Positions 1 through 10,908 of a stretch of DNA of 64,000 nt are shown here, one piece after another. Numbering within the stretch: the stretch's first letter is position 1; the number at the start of each line of letters is the position of its first letter. This DNA comes from Jaltomata sinuosa (lineage: Eukaryota > Streptophyta > Magnoliopsida > Solanales > Solanaceae): assembly GCA_003996215.1 (NCBI GenBank), contig QJPP01001747.1, positions 1-64,000 of the forward strand, read 5' to 3'. Position numbers and translations under genes: made by a program. The notes beneath the pieces were generated by a model. It saw only the letters and a program-made list of their open reading frames with translations. It was not told the DNA's origin and ran no database searches.

Positions 1-1530
1 TAGCCTAGCTTCTCTTTCAGTTCAGAGCGACCGTTGGCCTGGGATATCCAGTCCTTGGCTAACCGTTTTGTTAGGCTTGACTTGTCGGATCCTAGCAGAG
101 TTCTCGCCAGTATTGAGGTTCGTTCTACTTTGATTGATCAGATTCAGAGCAGTCAGTTTGAGAATCAGCTGTTGTGTGACCTTCGTGATCGGGTTGTTCA
201 GGGTGAGACCAGTCGGGCTACTCTAGATTCAGATGGGGTTCTGAGGTTTGATAGTCGCCTTTGTGTTCTGAGGATTAGTGATTTGATTCAGTTGATACTT
301 CATGAGGCACATTGTACTAGATACTCCATTCACCCTGGCACAGCAAAGATGTATAGAGACTTAAGGCAGCTTTACTGGTGGAGTGGTACGATAGCGGGAT
401 AATAGCGGATTTCGTATCTCGGTGCTTGAACGTCAAGCAGGTTAGTTCGAGCACATGAGAACCTGGTGGTTTTGATGCAGCGACTTCCCATTCCTGAGTG
501 AAGTCGGAAGGGAATGTACTATGGAACTTTGTTGTTGGTTTGCCTCGTACTTCGTACTTCTCATGGGTTTGATTCCATATGGGTGATTGTTGATAGGCTG
601 ACTAAGTCAGCACATTTCTTGCCGGTTCAGACTTCTTATGGCGCATATTGTTCGATTGCACGGGGTCCCAGCTTCTATCATTTCAGACCGCGGCTTTCAG
701 TTCACATCTCAGTTCTGGAGGGCTATTCAGCGATATTTGGGTACAGAGGTTCATCTTAGTACCGCTTTCCACCCTCAGACAGATGGCCAGTCCGTGAGGA
801 CCATTCAAATTCTGGAGGACATGCTTCGGGCCTATATTCTTGACTTTGGAGGTTCTTGGGATTGGTTTGTTCCCTTGGCAGAGTTTGCTTATAATAACAG
901 TTTCCATTCGAGTATCGGCATGGCACCTTTTAGTTCTAGGCCACAGAGCACAGATTTGCTTTGAGATTCCTTAGATCAGGTTCGAGCACTTCAGGACAGA
1001 CTTCGGGCAGCTCAGAGCAGGCAGAAGAGTTAGGCTGATCGTAGGCTTCGTGCCTTGGAGTTTAGTGTCGGTGACTTGGTGTTTCTTCGTGTATCGCCCA
1101 TCAAGGGCGTGATGAGATTTGGTAGGCGGGGCAAGCTTAGCCCCAGGTACGTTGGGCTATTTGAGATTCTTCAGAGGGTTGGTAGCGTTGCCTATCAGTT
1201 AGCCTTGCCTCCGATGTTTTAAGCTATAAATCCTATATTTCATGTTTCGATGTTGCGTCGGTATGTCCTAGATGAGTCTCATGTGTTGCAGTGGGATTCA
1301 GTTCAGTTGGGTGAGGGTTTAGCCCTTCTGTTGAGGAGCGCGGCGGTATTCTGGCCAGAGATGTCAGGAGATTGGGTCTCGACGAGATCCCGTTTGTTAA
1401 GGTTCATGGAGGCACCTCCATAAGGAGGCTACCTGGGAGACCGAGAGAGATATGCGGGCTCAGTATCCGCAGCTGTTTGAGCCTTCAGGTACCCCCTTGA
1501 CCTTGACTTTCGAGGACGAAAGTCCTTTTT
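1..1530 (+). pseudogene. Ty3/gypsy (Tekay/Del) pol fragment: integrase and chromodomain remnant
   Basis: This is the 3' end of a chromovirus polyprotein; the rest lies left of the window. In order it shows the integrase zinc-binding region (HEAHCTRYSIHPGTAKMYRDL, about 300-370), the core (GFDSIWVIVDRLTKSAHF around 555-620; VPASIISDRG around 668-695; HPQTDGQ around 771-790), the integrase C-terminal part (FEILQRVG, FHVSMLRRYV, 1140-1265) and a degenerate chromodomain region (1390-1440). Integrase joins cDNA to host DNA, and chromodomains of this clade are known to guide insertion to chromatin. Stops and frameshifts break it near 400, 500-640, 960 and 1220. The acidic residue that should follow HPQTDGQS, 36 residues after the second catalytic Asp, is Val here, so the DDE triad is lost. 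The copy at 55540-57113 is a close relative. The family call is firm and the protein is non-functional. Confidence 0.9.
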
Positions 1531-2407
1531 AGTAGTGAATGATGTAATGACCCTTCCGATTATTTCCACGTATACGTTTTCCTTGTACCGTTAGAGCTTG
1601 TTTGTAGCGGCCCCAAGTCATTTAAGGCTTGTCGTGACCGGTATTTTGGCGCCGAGTCCATTTGTTTGGTCGTATGATAAGTTTTGAAGTCAAGCAAGTC
1701 GGAAAAAGTTATCGTAAGTTTCTTTAATAAATTTTCTGAACTTTGGGTAAAATGTCTTAGAAATTTTCTCTCAATATATAAAGAGTTAGAAGTCCTCCAA
1801 AATATCAAATCGAAGGTCTACGAGTCTAGTTTCCAACGCACAAAACCTCACGTCCAACTGATCTCGGAGTAAAAAGTTATGACTGTCCTACCGCGGACTG
1901 TTTGGCAGAAACCGGGTCGCGAACCGGGTCGGGTCAAGATCGATTTAAAGCCTCAACTTCACGTTTTAAAATGCAATTTCAGTTCTGAAACAGTGAGAAA
2001 ACATAAGGGAGGGTTCCAAGAGAGTTCTTGAGTATCAAAATCGTGCGATGGTGAATTGCGAACCTAAATTTAAGAATTTTATTAGCATCGCGCGTATATT
2101 TGAAAATATTTTATTTTAAAGTTATATTGTTTATTACCTTTTTTAAAGTATTTTAAAGGTCTATGAAAAATACTTTTATTATGATATAATTGTGTATGTA
2201 CTTATTTTATAAAGTTTGTATACATTGTAATATTTTAACAGAGATAGTAAATTTAGTTATGTTAAAAATTATTATTATAATATAGTAAGTTTTATTGGAA
2301 ATGATTTTCTATTAGTTATGGTATATTTAAAAAGTTATATATATTTTACCACGAATCTAAGCAATACCCGAATATATATAACGGGATAAAAATCTTGTGG
2401 TGTGCCA

Positions 2408-2433
2408 CCTCCACTTCCACGTGGAAGTGGAGG
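2408..2433. repeat. Perfect 26-bp palindrome with a CACGTG centre
   Basis: Two 13-bp arms (CCTCCACTTCCAC and its exact complement) meet without a spacer, so the centre is the E-box/G-box core CACGTG. It lies in the upstream half of the left Tekay LTR, about 200 bp before a TATA-like site. It could be a bZIP/bHLH binding site or a cruciform. Function is inferred only. Confidence 0.85.
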
Positions 2434-2612
2434 GAGTGTCCAACAAATGAGTAATGATAGTAGCCATCTTAGCTGTTATTAGTAATCAATGACATAGCAT
2501 ATTAATTAGATATTCTATAGTCCATTTATATATAGGCTTAAGGTTACTAGTTTCTGATTCTTGTTTTCTTTAAAAAGGAAAGTTTCTTCTTTCAGCAACA
2601 TGGTTACTATGT

Positions 2613-2622
2613 GTATATAAAT
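2613..2622 (+). promoter_or_regulatory. Possible LTR TATA box
   Basis: GTATATAAAT in the middle of the left Tekay LTR is a plausible TATA box for element transcription. It was found by motif only, in AT-rich DNA, so chance is a real alternative. Confidence 0.35.
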
Positions 2623-4811
2623 CATTGTGGAGAGTTGCAGAAGAACCATTTGTTTGACGATATACTGTATTGAATTCTCAAAAGCAAAATCGATTACCTA
2701 CGTCAAGTTATTCAAGCCCGAATTCGAGTTAATTTCATTTCGGAGCTTTTCAGAGAGGTTTGAGCTTGTCATCGGACGACAGGTAGGTTACGGTTTATTT
2801 TCCCTAGACTCCGCATATATAGGATAAAATTGTATTAATGGGCATCCTAGGGTTGGGTTTATTAGGTTGGTACCACAGACCTCGACCGCTTTATTCATGT
2901 CCGCCTACTTTTGTTCCTCCGTTGCTTGTAGTACTTGTCGATATATTTTATTTACCCTTGTGGTCCCGTGAGACCTTGTTGACTCTGGAACATAGAAGGT
3001 GGGATTTTGGGAATGTCCGCGAGTTCCGGGCATAGAATTATCATTCTAGGCTGGTTATGCTTGCTGAGTAGTTGTGGGCCTTTGAAGGGTCGATAGGTTG
3101 ATTGTGAGTTGCTGGGCAGCTATTGTGTGTGATCATACCATTTCCATGCATATAAAGAGGTTTTATCCATGTTTTACTATGCTTTGGGCTTCAGGCTTAC
3201 TGACACTATTTTCTAAACCTTGCATGGCCCCGGGGCCCCCTTTTTGATGAAAATGAATTGGAAATGGTTTGATTTATCTTGTGAATATTCTTGGGTAAAA
3301 GAAGGTAAAATTATGATTTGTATTACGATTAACGCTAGACTCGGCAGGGACGGGATGCTAGTTGAGTTTTCTTGCTACCTGAGATAATTTTAGCATTGGT
3401 CGGACCGAGCACCCGAGATGACTTTCTACTGTTTAGACCCGGTTGAGGGGTTTTTGAGATATTTTCCTACTACTTTAGTCCTGGACAGGGTCTGGGCATG
3501 CATATTAGAGACTGGGTCTCTATCTTGAACCCGGACTTGCTCCCGGACGACATGTTTTAATACTGAGTTTTAGTATGGGGTCAGGGACCTCCATGGACCT
3601 TGCCATCCGAGCCTGGGGCTTCGGGCTGCGTGTTTCGGAGGAATGGTATACGGCGGAATAGAGGTATACGGGCAGTGTCCTTCCATGGAACCTACCTGCT
3701 GGGCCGGATCGGCACCGGAGGAGGTACATACAGAGATACCATTTCACTTGAGATCTTCATGCATCATATCATTCATTGTTTGAGGCTCCACCCTTGTTTG
3801 TTGTTTGTTGATTGTACGCTTCGGTAGTATGGGATGCCGAAGGGTTTGATTTCACTTGTTTGTGTTCCCCGGTTTTATGGGCGGCCGGGGGACTGTAGGT
3901 AGACTCTTGCTATTTACTTGTAGAATTGTTCCCTGTTACGGTTAATTATGAAATTGGTTACTGCTAGACTGTTAGTTGCTAGATTTGAGATTGGTATGAT
4001 TAGTTGGGCTTGATTCATGTCTCTAAGCATGCCTATCATTACTATTTCTCTCTTCTTCTTACACTTTAGGTTACTGGTATACCGTCCATTTCGTAAACTT
4101 ATTATGTATACACTGTTATTACAAAGACCCCAGGTGCGTTATTTCTTACTTTCACCTGTGCCTATGGTGTATATATTTTGCTTGCTGGCCTCACATGGGG
4201 TTCTTTTGACTTCCCTCTGGGCTAGTTCCTGTGTACCTTTTGTTGATTTCTGTGACTACTTGCTTCTATTCTGTCTGTTACTACATTTTTATCTTATATG
4301 TGAACAGTCGGCCTATGATACCTACTGGGTACCTTATGCTTCGCATTTCGTGTTCACCCTACCCCCTGCATCTTTGGGTGCAGATCCTAGCATGGGCCAT
4401 CGCCGTTAGATCGCTGTAAGTCGTGCTTGGAGATCCGTTGGGGACTACTTCAGACTGAGGGTGAGCTCTTGGCGATCAGAGCTTAGCTTTAGTTTATCTT
4501 TTGTTTTATATACTCTATTACCATTCAGAGACATCTGTATATATTGTTCTGGGTCATTTGCACTCCATGTATGTAGTTTCGGCTCTATACTATGATACCA
4601 GGTCTTGGGGTTTGGTTTTGTTTCCGCATAAGTATATATATATTCCTGTTATCTATCCCCTTCATCTTCTTCCCTTACTTTTACTTATTAAACTACTCTC
4701 CCGCTTATTTGTTAGATAGTAGCCCATTACTAACTGTCCTGGACTACGGGGATTGGTTCGCCTACTGGGAGGTTGTAGGTGCCATCATGACTGAGAAATC
4801 GGGTCGTGACA

Positions 4812-7140
4812 GAGGTACCTCTAGTATTTGGTTTGATAATTAGACCAATCTGGGACCTCTTTTCCGTCATTCTACAGATTCTCAGGGTTGTCACCCTTTG
4901 AATGATATCAAAAAAATTTTACATGAAGATGGCTGGAATTTGAGGTTATGGAAGAGAACCTGTCTACCAATGTTGTTGATCATATTAGAGCTAATATAAG
5001 TCATGTGATATTATTAGATCAGGTGGATAAGTATTGGTGGATCAAATCTAGAACTGGTAATTTCTCTATCAAATTAGCTTGGGAGTTGATTAAAAAAAGG
5101 GCTACTGTATCGGATGACTATAAAAAGATTTGGGTGAAAGGTTTGCCATTCAAAATCTTATTCTTAGGGTGGAGGGCATGGTCTCACAGACTTCCTGTAG
5201 CTGCTACGATGGCCTCTTGGAATCCTAACATCTCTCAATTGTGCCAATGTTGTAGGGTACCAATGAGAGAAACTATTGATCACTATTTGTCTCCAGAGAA
5301 GTGGTTGATTTTGTGTGCGAGCACTATTCTAGAGCTACTGGAATTCTAGGCTCCAGATTACACTTAAAACACACTGTGAGGAGGTGGTGGGGTGCACAAA
5401 GTAATGAGAGGCTGAGGCTGATTTTTCATGGTATCTCTAACATTATTCTCTGGTTCTTATGGAAGAAAAGGAATACAGTTATTCATGGTGTGACATACAC
5501 TAAACTTAAGGTGATTTGGGATATCAACTCTGTCATAACCAAGTTTATTAGGTTCAACTTCAACCTGATAGATATCCCTAGTACTTGGCCTCATATGGTT
5601 GCTATGTTGGAAGCTCATAGACCTACAGTCAAGGTTAAATTGGTTAAATGGTTACCTCCTCCTATAGGATGGCTGAAATGTAATACTGATGGGGGTAGTA
5701 AAGGAAATCCTGGGTAGTGCCATTGGCTTTTGTCTGAGAAACAATGAAGAGAATTTGTTGGGTGCTAAAGGGTTGAGAATTGATGATTCTACTAATTTGG
5801 TGGCTGAGGCTAAGGCTATAAGGGAAGGGCTTCAAAACTTCATGCAAAATCAGTTGGACAACATCATCATTAAAACTAATTCTTTAGCAATGGTTAACAT
5901 CATAAATGGAGTTTGAGAAATCCCTTGGAGTGTTAGTATGGAGATTAATACTATTCACTGGATTAGTAGGAACATCACAATAAGAGTACAACACTCTTTT
6001 CGGGAGGGAAATACTCTTGCTGATTTTTTTGCTAACCTAATTTTTAGTTTTGCAGGTACTATTGAATACAACTCTTTTCAGGAGGTTCCAAGCCCTGGTA
6101 AAGCTATAATCATTTTGGATAAAAGCAGCACCCCGAACTTTAGAGTCAAACAGTGAACTGATGCAGATAATATTTCAGGATAAAGAGTAAATTACAACAT
6201 GCTGAAATGAAAGTAAGGTCATAGGTGATTTAATGTTTCAAATTCTTAAAGTCTAAAGCAATTTCTTATGGTTGACAATACCTGCACCTGGTGAGAGATT
6301 TTTGAGGTGTTTTACGGGTACTAAACCAAGACTTAAACATATAAAAATCTTTTATCATCTTATCGACCTTCTGATATTTCTGGCTCACAGTTGTTATAGG
6401 ATTAGACAAAGGTGTATTAACAATACAGGGCTAACAGGGGACAGTAGTTTGGTCTGCCAATATAGCCCTTGGACTTTAACAAGAATGCTAGTCTCTCGAA
6501 TCGTGACCTCTTTTACTTTGTTTACAACCCTAGTGGTGGTATCAATCTCTTGTGAGATTCAATCCATCGGGTTATAGATAAGTAAAAGGAGTTACGAATA
6601 AGAGAAACTAATTGGTGTCAGATTACTTGATTTTAGCTCTTTGAAGATTTCCAAATGACTATGAGATAAGCTAAGCTACATGAGTGACTCACCCGACTGA
6701 AGAAGACAGCGATTCCACAACTGCACACCCTCCCACTCACAGCCACGCAGGGGTTGAAGTTCGACACTCCTCAAGACAACAAATGCAGATTTTGAAGAAT
6801 ATGCAAATGTGTATAAGAGTGGCAAATATATGTTGTTTGAACTCACCTGAGCTCTAGCTTGTCACAACGTCATACCATCTCGCCGTCACACCATCACAGC
6901 TTCTCTTCGAAGAAGCTAAATTTGATCTTTATCATAGAGACATTCTTAGCTCAAGTGGACCGCTGATTTTAGAAACCTATCTTTAGGGATTTTGTCGGTT
7001 CTTTTTTCTTTTTCTTAGTCACTTTTGATCATACATTTTATTTTGGGCCGGGTCTTGTTGAGGCCTTGCCTCTTTTGTACAGATTCCTTTTTTTAATAAT
7101 AGGGGCTATAAGCCCACCTTTTAATAAAAAAATAAAATAA
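4812..7140 (+). mobile_element. L1-type LINE, 3' part, interrupted by the Tekay LTR
   Basis: A non-LTR retrotransposon remnant starts exactly where the gypsy LTR ends, so the gypsy element inserted into this LINE. It runs through the RT-linked zinc-binding region and an RNase H domain (4812-6155), then about 950 bp without coding signal that I read as 3' UTR. It ends in a T-rich stretch, GGGGCTATAAGCCC and an A-rich tail (7124-7140), a typical plant L1 3' end. The 5' part is outside the window or lost. Confidence 0.8.
4815..6155 (+). pseudogene. LINE ORF2 C-terminus: zf-RVT plus RNase H
   Basis: The reading begins with SSIWFDN and GPL, as in plant L1 ORF2. A zinc-binding RT-associated region follows (GNFSIKLAWEL, IWVKGLPFKI, then CQCC about 5250-5262 and a trailing H). 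RNase H begins with WLKCNTDGGSKGNPG (5668-5715), giving the first catalytic Asp. LVAEAKAIREGLQ supplies the Glu, and the C-terminal Asp sits in REGNTLADF (about 6003-6030). The middle acidic position reads KTNS instead of an ETDS-like motif, so the active site is damaged. Frameshifts occur near 4943, 5340 and 5715, and a stop at 5914. The end (FQEVPSPGKA ... NFRVKQ) matches the usual LINE ORF2 terminus. Such proteins prime reverse transcription on nicked target DNA. Dead copy. Confidence 0.82.
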
Positions 7141-7980
7141 ATTCATCGTTGAGTTTTTACTCTTGATTAAATAATTAAAATTATTTTAATTTAGTGAATA
7201 GTTAATTGACAAGTCCCTGTGGGTATGATATTTGGACTCTCAATCTTATATTACTTGTACGACCGCATACACTTGCGTGTGCATGAACACCAAAATAGTG
7301 ATGGAATATTCAATGAATATGAAAGTGATGATATGGTTATGGATGAAACTGATGACAATTGGCTTAGAATAACAATGTTTCTTCATCTTCTCGGTCCTCT
7401 AATCTAAAAATGTAAGCTCACCGAAAAGAGATTGTTCGTAAAATGTAAAAAATTATATTAAATAATAGCTTATTAATACCGTTATTATTTAATTTTTTAT
7501 ATCGATGTATCTTTGTTACCAATTAAAATTGTTCAAATTCCTTCGATTTTCTAGTTGATAATCAAGTGTGATCAGCTGATTTTTGTTGTTTATCTACCTT
7601 TTCTTGTTCAATGTTTTGCTTCTTTTTTTTTATAATAGTTGTGATCATTGAAGCTGGGGTGATCAAAGGTTGGTGTGCTGGATGTTCTTTTACTTGGATT
7701 TTCCTTAGTTGATAAATGGTCTAGTTTTTATATCTGTGTTCTAATTATGAGAATATGTAGTATTTGGAGTAATGATAAATTTGAATTTTCCAGGTGGCAA
7801 TGATGTTCTATCTGAACAGTCCAAGTTATACAATTCGCGCTTTTACTTTGCTCGTTGTTCTAGTTGTAGGCGTCCTTTCACAACATTAGTTTTATTTTTA
7901 TTTTGTGCAAATTGTATCTCTAACCTTAGATGGTTGTCCTGCTGGTTTGATGGTGGTTATGTTTTACTCTCTTTCAGTTA
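7141..7980. other. Non-coding AT-rich stretch with a possible gypsy LTR-end remnant
   Basis: No gene is seen. Around 7208-7285 the words AAGTCCCTGTGGGT and CTTGTACGACCGCATACACT resemble a block often found at the 3' end of Athila/Tat-type gypsy LTRs. The resemblance is from memory and short. The 62-codon ORF across it is not credible. Confidence 0.35.
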
Positions 7981-8436
7981 GGGGCCGTTTGGTAGAGCGT
8001 ATAAGAATAGTGCAACATATAGTGTATTAGTAATGTTTGCATTAGTAATGCTGGTATTAGTTATTCTGAGATTTTTCTTATGCAGTGTTTGGTTTGGTGT
8101 ATTAAAAATAATATGCATTGCATAAAAAAATATTTAGTTACAAAAATACCCTCCACAAATATGATGGAAATATATGAAAAAGTTTTTGAGGGACATTTGT
8201 GTCTTTAACCATGCTAATGCATGCATTAGAACCCATTGCATTACTAATACCATGAATTTTCATGTATTAGTTATACACTCCTTAATATCAAATAGAGTGT
8301 ATAACTAAATAAAGTGTATAACTATATACAAATATTAGTTATACATAGGTTAAAGAAGTGCATCAAATAAGGTACTAGCAATATTTAAAGCTAATGCATG
8401 CATTATTGTTTATAATACACTATACCAAACGACCCC
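7981..8436. mobile_element. Tourist-like (PIF/Harbinger) MITE
   Basis: A 456-bp element has imperfect terminal inverted repeats. The left end is GGGGCCGTTTGGTAGAGCGT; the reverse complement of the right end is GGGGTCGTTTGGTATAGTGT (3 mismatches in 20). It is flanked by TTA on both sides (7978-7980 and 8437-8439), the target duplication of PIF/Harbinger elements. It has no coding capacity. AT-rich ATTAGTAATG and TGCATGCATTA words recur inside. Such elements are moved by a transposase supplied in trans. Confidence 0.88.
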
Positions 8437-9498
8437 TTAGGTTCATAATTGATGAGCATTTAATTTATGAGATGTAATTGTGCAGGAGTATATTGTATGA
8501 ATTGGGAAAGTTTAGGCTTCATAGCATAAACGGTGGTAATTATGCTCCATGTTATTTTGTGTGCATACCGATAGAGAATTTCTGTTTATCTTTGTTCGAC
8601 GTGTTCTTAAGGCTTTATATCTTCCTACTCTTCTAGGAATCACATGCTATGCCTCTTGATTCATTGTTTCATGCAGTTCAAGTTAGAGGAAGCTTGTGTT
8701 CCCTACATGAACTGTGCATGAAGATTTTATAAAATGTATTATCTAGTTTATTATAAAATGATAATTTTGTGTCAAATTTATGAATATTTTTAATAGTTGT
8801 TAGAACTTATGGGTATAAATCATATTTCATGTTTTTTTCTTGAAATTGTGAAATATGTTTTTCAAAAACTGTGATCAAACGTACATGTTAAAACTTCACC
8901 CAAAACGAACTTATCAAAAATATTTGGGAATCTATGGTCAAACGCTAGTTAAATGTTGACTGTGATCAACTCTAATTCTTTAATTCAACTAGTAATCAAC
9001 TCAATGGACTGAATCACTCTTGAACCCCTCGAGATCCGCATAAACCATCCTATTAAGTTATAAATCACTTTCCAGACCTAATTGAACCGTCCAAACTCAA
9101 TTTCGAGATCATTCATCTAATTTGTTGACTTTGATCAAACTTCAAATTTCAAATTTCAAATTTTAGATTTTCTTGTTTGATACACATCTTATTACCTCAA
9201 AAACTGTGTCACCCGTCCTGAAAAGTCACAAGTTACCTTTTAAGGCTATGGGAAGAGACTTTTAGGGGAAAGAAATCCTAAAACTCAAAACGACCGAACA
9301 GATCGTTACGGTTTAGTTTTAGCGTTTATTGCACTTATGTTCTTTCTGCTATTTTGAGAGATGATGATTGTTATCTGTGATTAGGATGTTACTTTGGACA
9401 ATAAATTAAAGCCAAGTGCTTGCATGCAAATGATTCGCTTAGTGGGTAATGGCTTGTTAGGTGTTGATTGCGTCTATAGAAATTGGGTCATGACAATT
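8437..9498. other. Intergenic stretch with a MITE-like remnant
   Basis: No gene is visible. The part at about 8790-8945 ends CTATGGTCAAACGCTAGT and contains TTTTCAAAAACTGTGATCAAACG, words I associate with an abundant Solanaceae MITE family. Only one end is convincing. The rest (8950-9498) holds nothing I recognise. Its last bases, CAATT at 9494-9498, are the left target duplication of the next element. Confidence 0.4.
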
Positions 9499-10891
9499 TG
9501 TTAGCTTGTATGCGTCAACCACCAGTCAAGGGACCAGGTCCTTTGACTAAATATAACGACTACGTACAGCAGGTAAAATACAACAGTATAGAAGGTAAGG
9601 AACACACGATGTTTACGTGGAAACCTTCTTGCTCAAGGGAGAAAAACCACAACCTACCTTGTAGGAATTTTACCAACACAATCCACTAAAACAAGAGTGA
9701 TATTAGATTACAGACTCCAGTAATCCTAAGGTTAACCTCTTAACCCCATCCCCTTGTAATAGTACAACTCGAGCCAAGTTCAGATTAAAACCTCTTGCAA
9801 CCTAGGAATTAAACTCTTAATCCCTCACTCTTACAATAACTCTATTGTAAGACCTCTCTACAATAACTCTATTGCAAAGACATAATCCGTCTAACTCTAG
9901 CCAAACCAATCAACTAACTCTAGTTGACACAACTACGGCTAACTCTAGCCACAACTCAAATCTACAAGATAAGAGAGAAAGATAAACACATACACAAACT
10001 TCTCAAAATGAGGAGTAGGTTTACAATGAAGAGAAAAAGACAAAGACTCAACAACCTAGACCTAAAGACATATTCAATTGCAGCAAGTTGGTCCCTTGGT
10101 TGTTGAAGCTTTGTCTAGTTAGAACTTTGTGGCTTTGCAGATGAAGAGAGATAATTTTTATGTGTGCAAAAGCTTAGTTTGATCTCTTGGTGTGTTGAAT
10201 ATATATGGAGTATGATAGAGGTGAAGACTTTGACCATTGGATAGAGATGGAGACTGCATCAGCTTTTCTGCAGTGCTACCTGCGGTGCTATATTTCGGTC
10301 ACAATGGCAGCAGTGACAGCAGCTTTATAGCTGTAAGGGTTCACTGTGTAAGAGAGAGGGACCTGATATGTACCTGGTCCTTGTACCTGGTCCTTATACC
10401 TAGTCCCTCATCAGGTTTGTCAATCATCAGCACAAAACCACAGCCATTTCATCAATTCCCTTTGAATCATTACTTTTTCTCATATCTTTACAACTGTGAG
10501 AGTTGACTTGGATAGATGGATCGGCCTGGTGCACATACCTGGTCCCTCATTTGATTTCTACAAAATAAGAAACCTTAGAAGCTTTTTTGCAGCTCTGTCA
10601 CGATTGGCAGTATCTTTACAACTGTGGAACAACTGTGAGAGTTGACTCATATGGATTGTCCTGGTACGCGTACCTGGTCCCTATGACAGAAGATCCTCCG
10701 AGAGATAGTTCCTCTTGAATGAACATTCCCCCTTGAATGATCATTTCAATTATAGAACTTGTTCACTTGTTCCCCATGAGATCTTGATTGCCATGTTCCC
10801 CTTGAGTTCGGCCTGGTACGTGTCTGGTCCCTCGACAAGTTTGCTAAATCAACAAAACATAGAATAGTACTGTAGTAACTATGCATCATCA
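9499..10891 (-). repeat. 3' LTR of the Sirevirus-like element
   Basis: It is a direct repeat of 15642-17021. On the plus strand it begins TGTTAGCTTGTATG and ends ATGCATCATCA, so on the element strand it reads TGATGATG...CTAACA. It contains several ACCTGGTCC words. The 60-90 codon ORFs inside are fortuitous. Confidence 0.92.
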
Positions 10892-10908
10892 ATTTTCCCC
10901 TTTTTGAT
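10892..10908 (-). other. Polypurine tract (plus-strand primer site)
   Basis: On the element strand this reads ATCAAAAAGGGGAAAAT, directly before the 3' LTR. Similar tracts recur at 11068-11080, 11364-11375 and 11548-11568, giving the multiple-PPT layout known from Sireviruses. Confidence 0.75.

Larger units (their letters stand above)
1543..4811 (+). repeat. 3' LTR of the left Tekay gypsy element (3.27 kb)
   Basis: It starts TGTAATGACCC directly after the pol end and closes ...GGGTCGTGACA, the same termini as the LTRs at 51985-55534 and 60702-64000 (there inverted). Its first 300 bp resemble the LTR at 32500, and its last 1.3 kb (about 3500-4811) align with the right-hand Tekay LTRs, for example around TCCATGGACCTTGCC at 3589. 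The part at 1990-2640 is AT-rich and has no clear counterpart there, so this is a different subfamily. LTRs carry the promoter and polyadenylation signals. The small hydrophobic ORFs inside (4017-4409 and others) are not kept in frame between copies and are not called as genes. Confidence 0.87.

Noticed and set aside
6272..6577. 101-codon ORF after the LINE ORF
   Set aside because: No recognisable motif or family. It sits between the ORF2 end and the A-rich tail, so it is best read as LINE 3' UTR.
9289..9310. Shared 15-mer GACCGAACAGATCGT at about 9292 and 34052
   Set aside because: The flanking sequences do not align, so there is no evidence of a common element.
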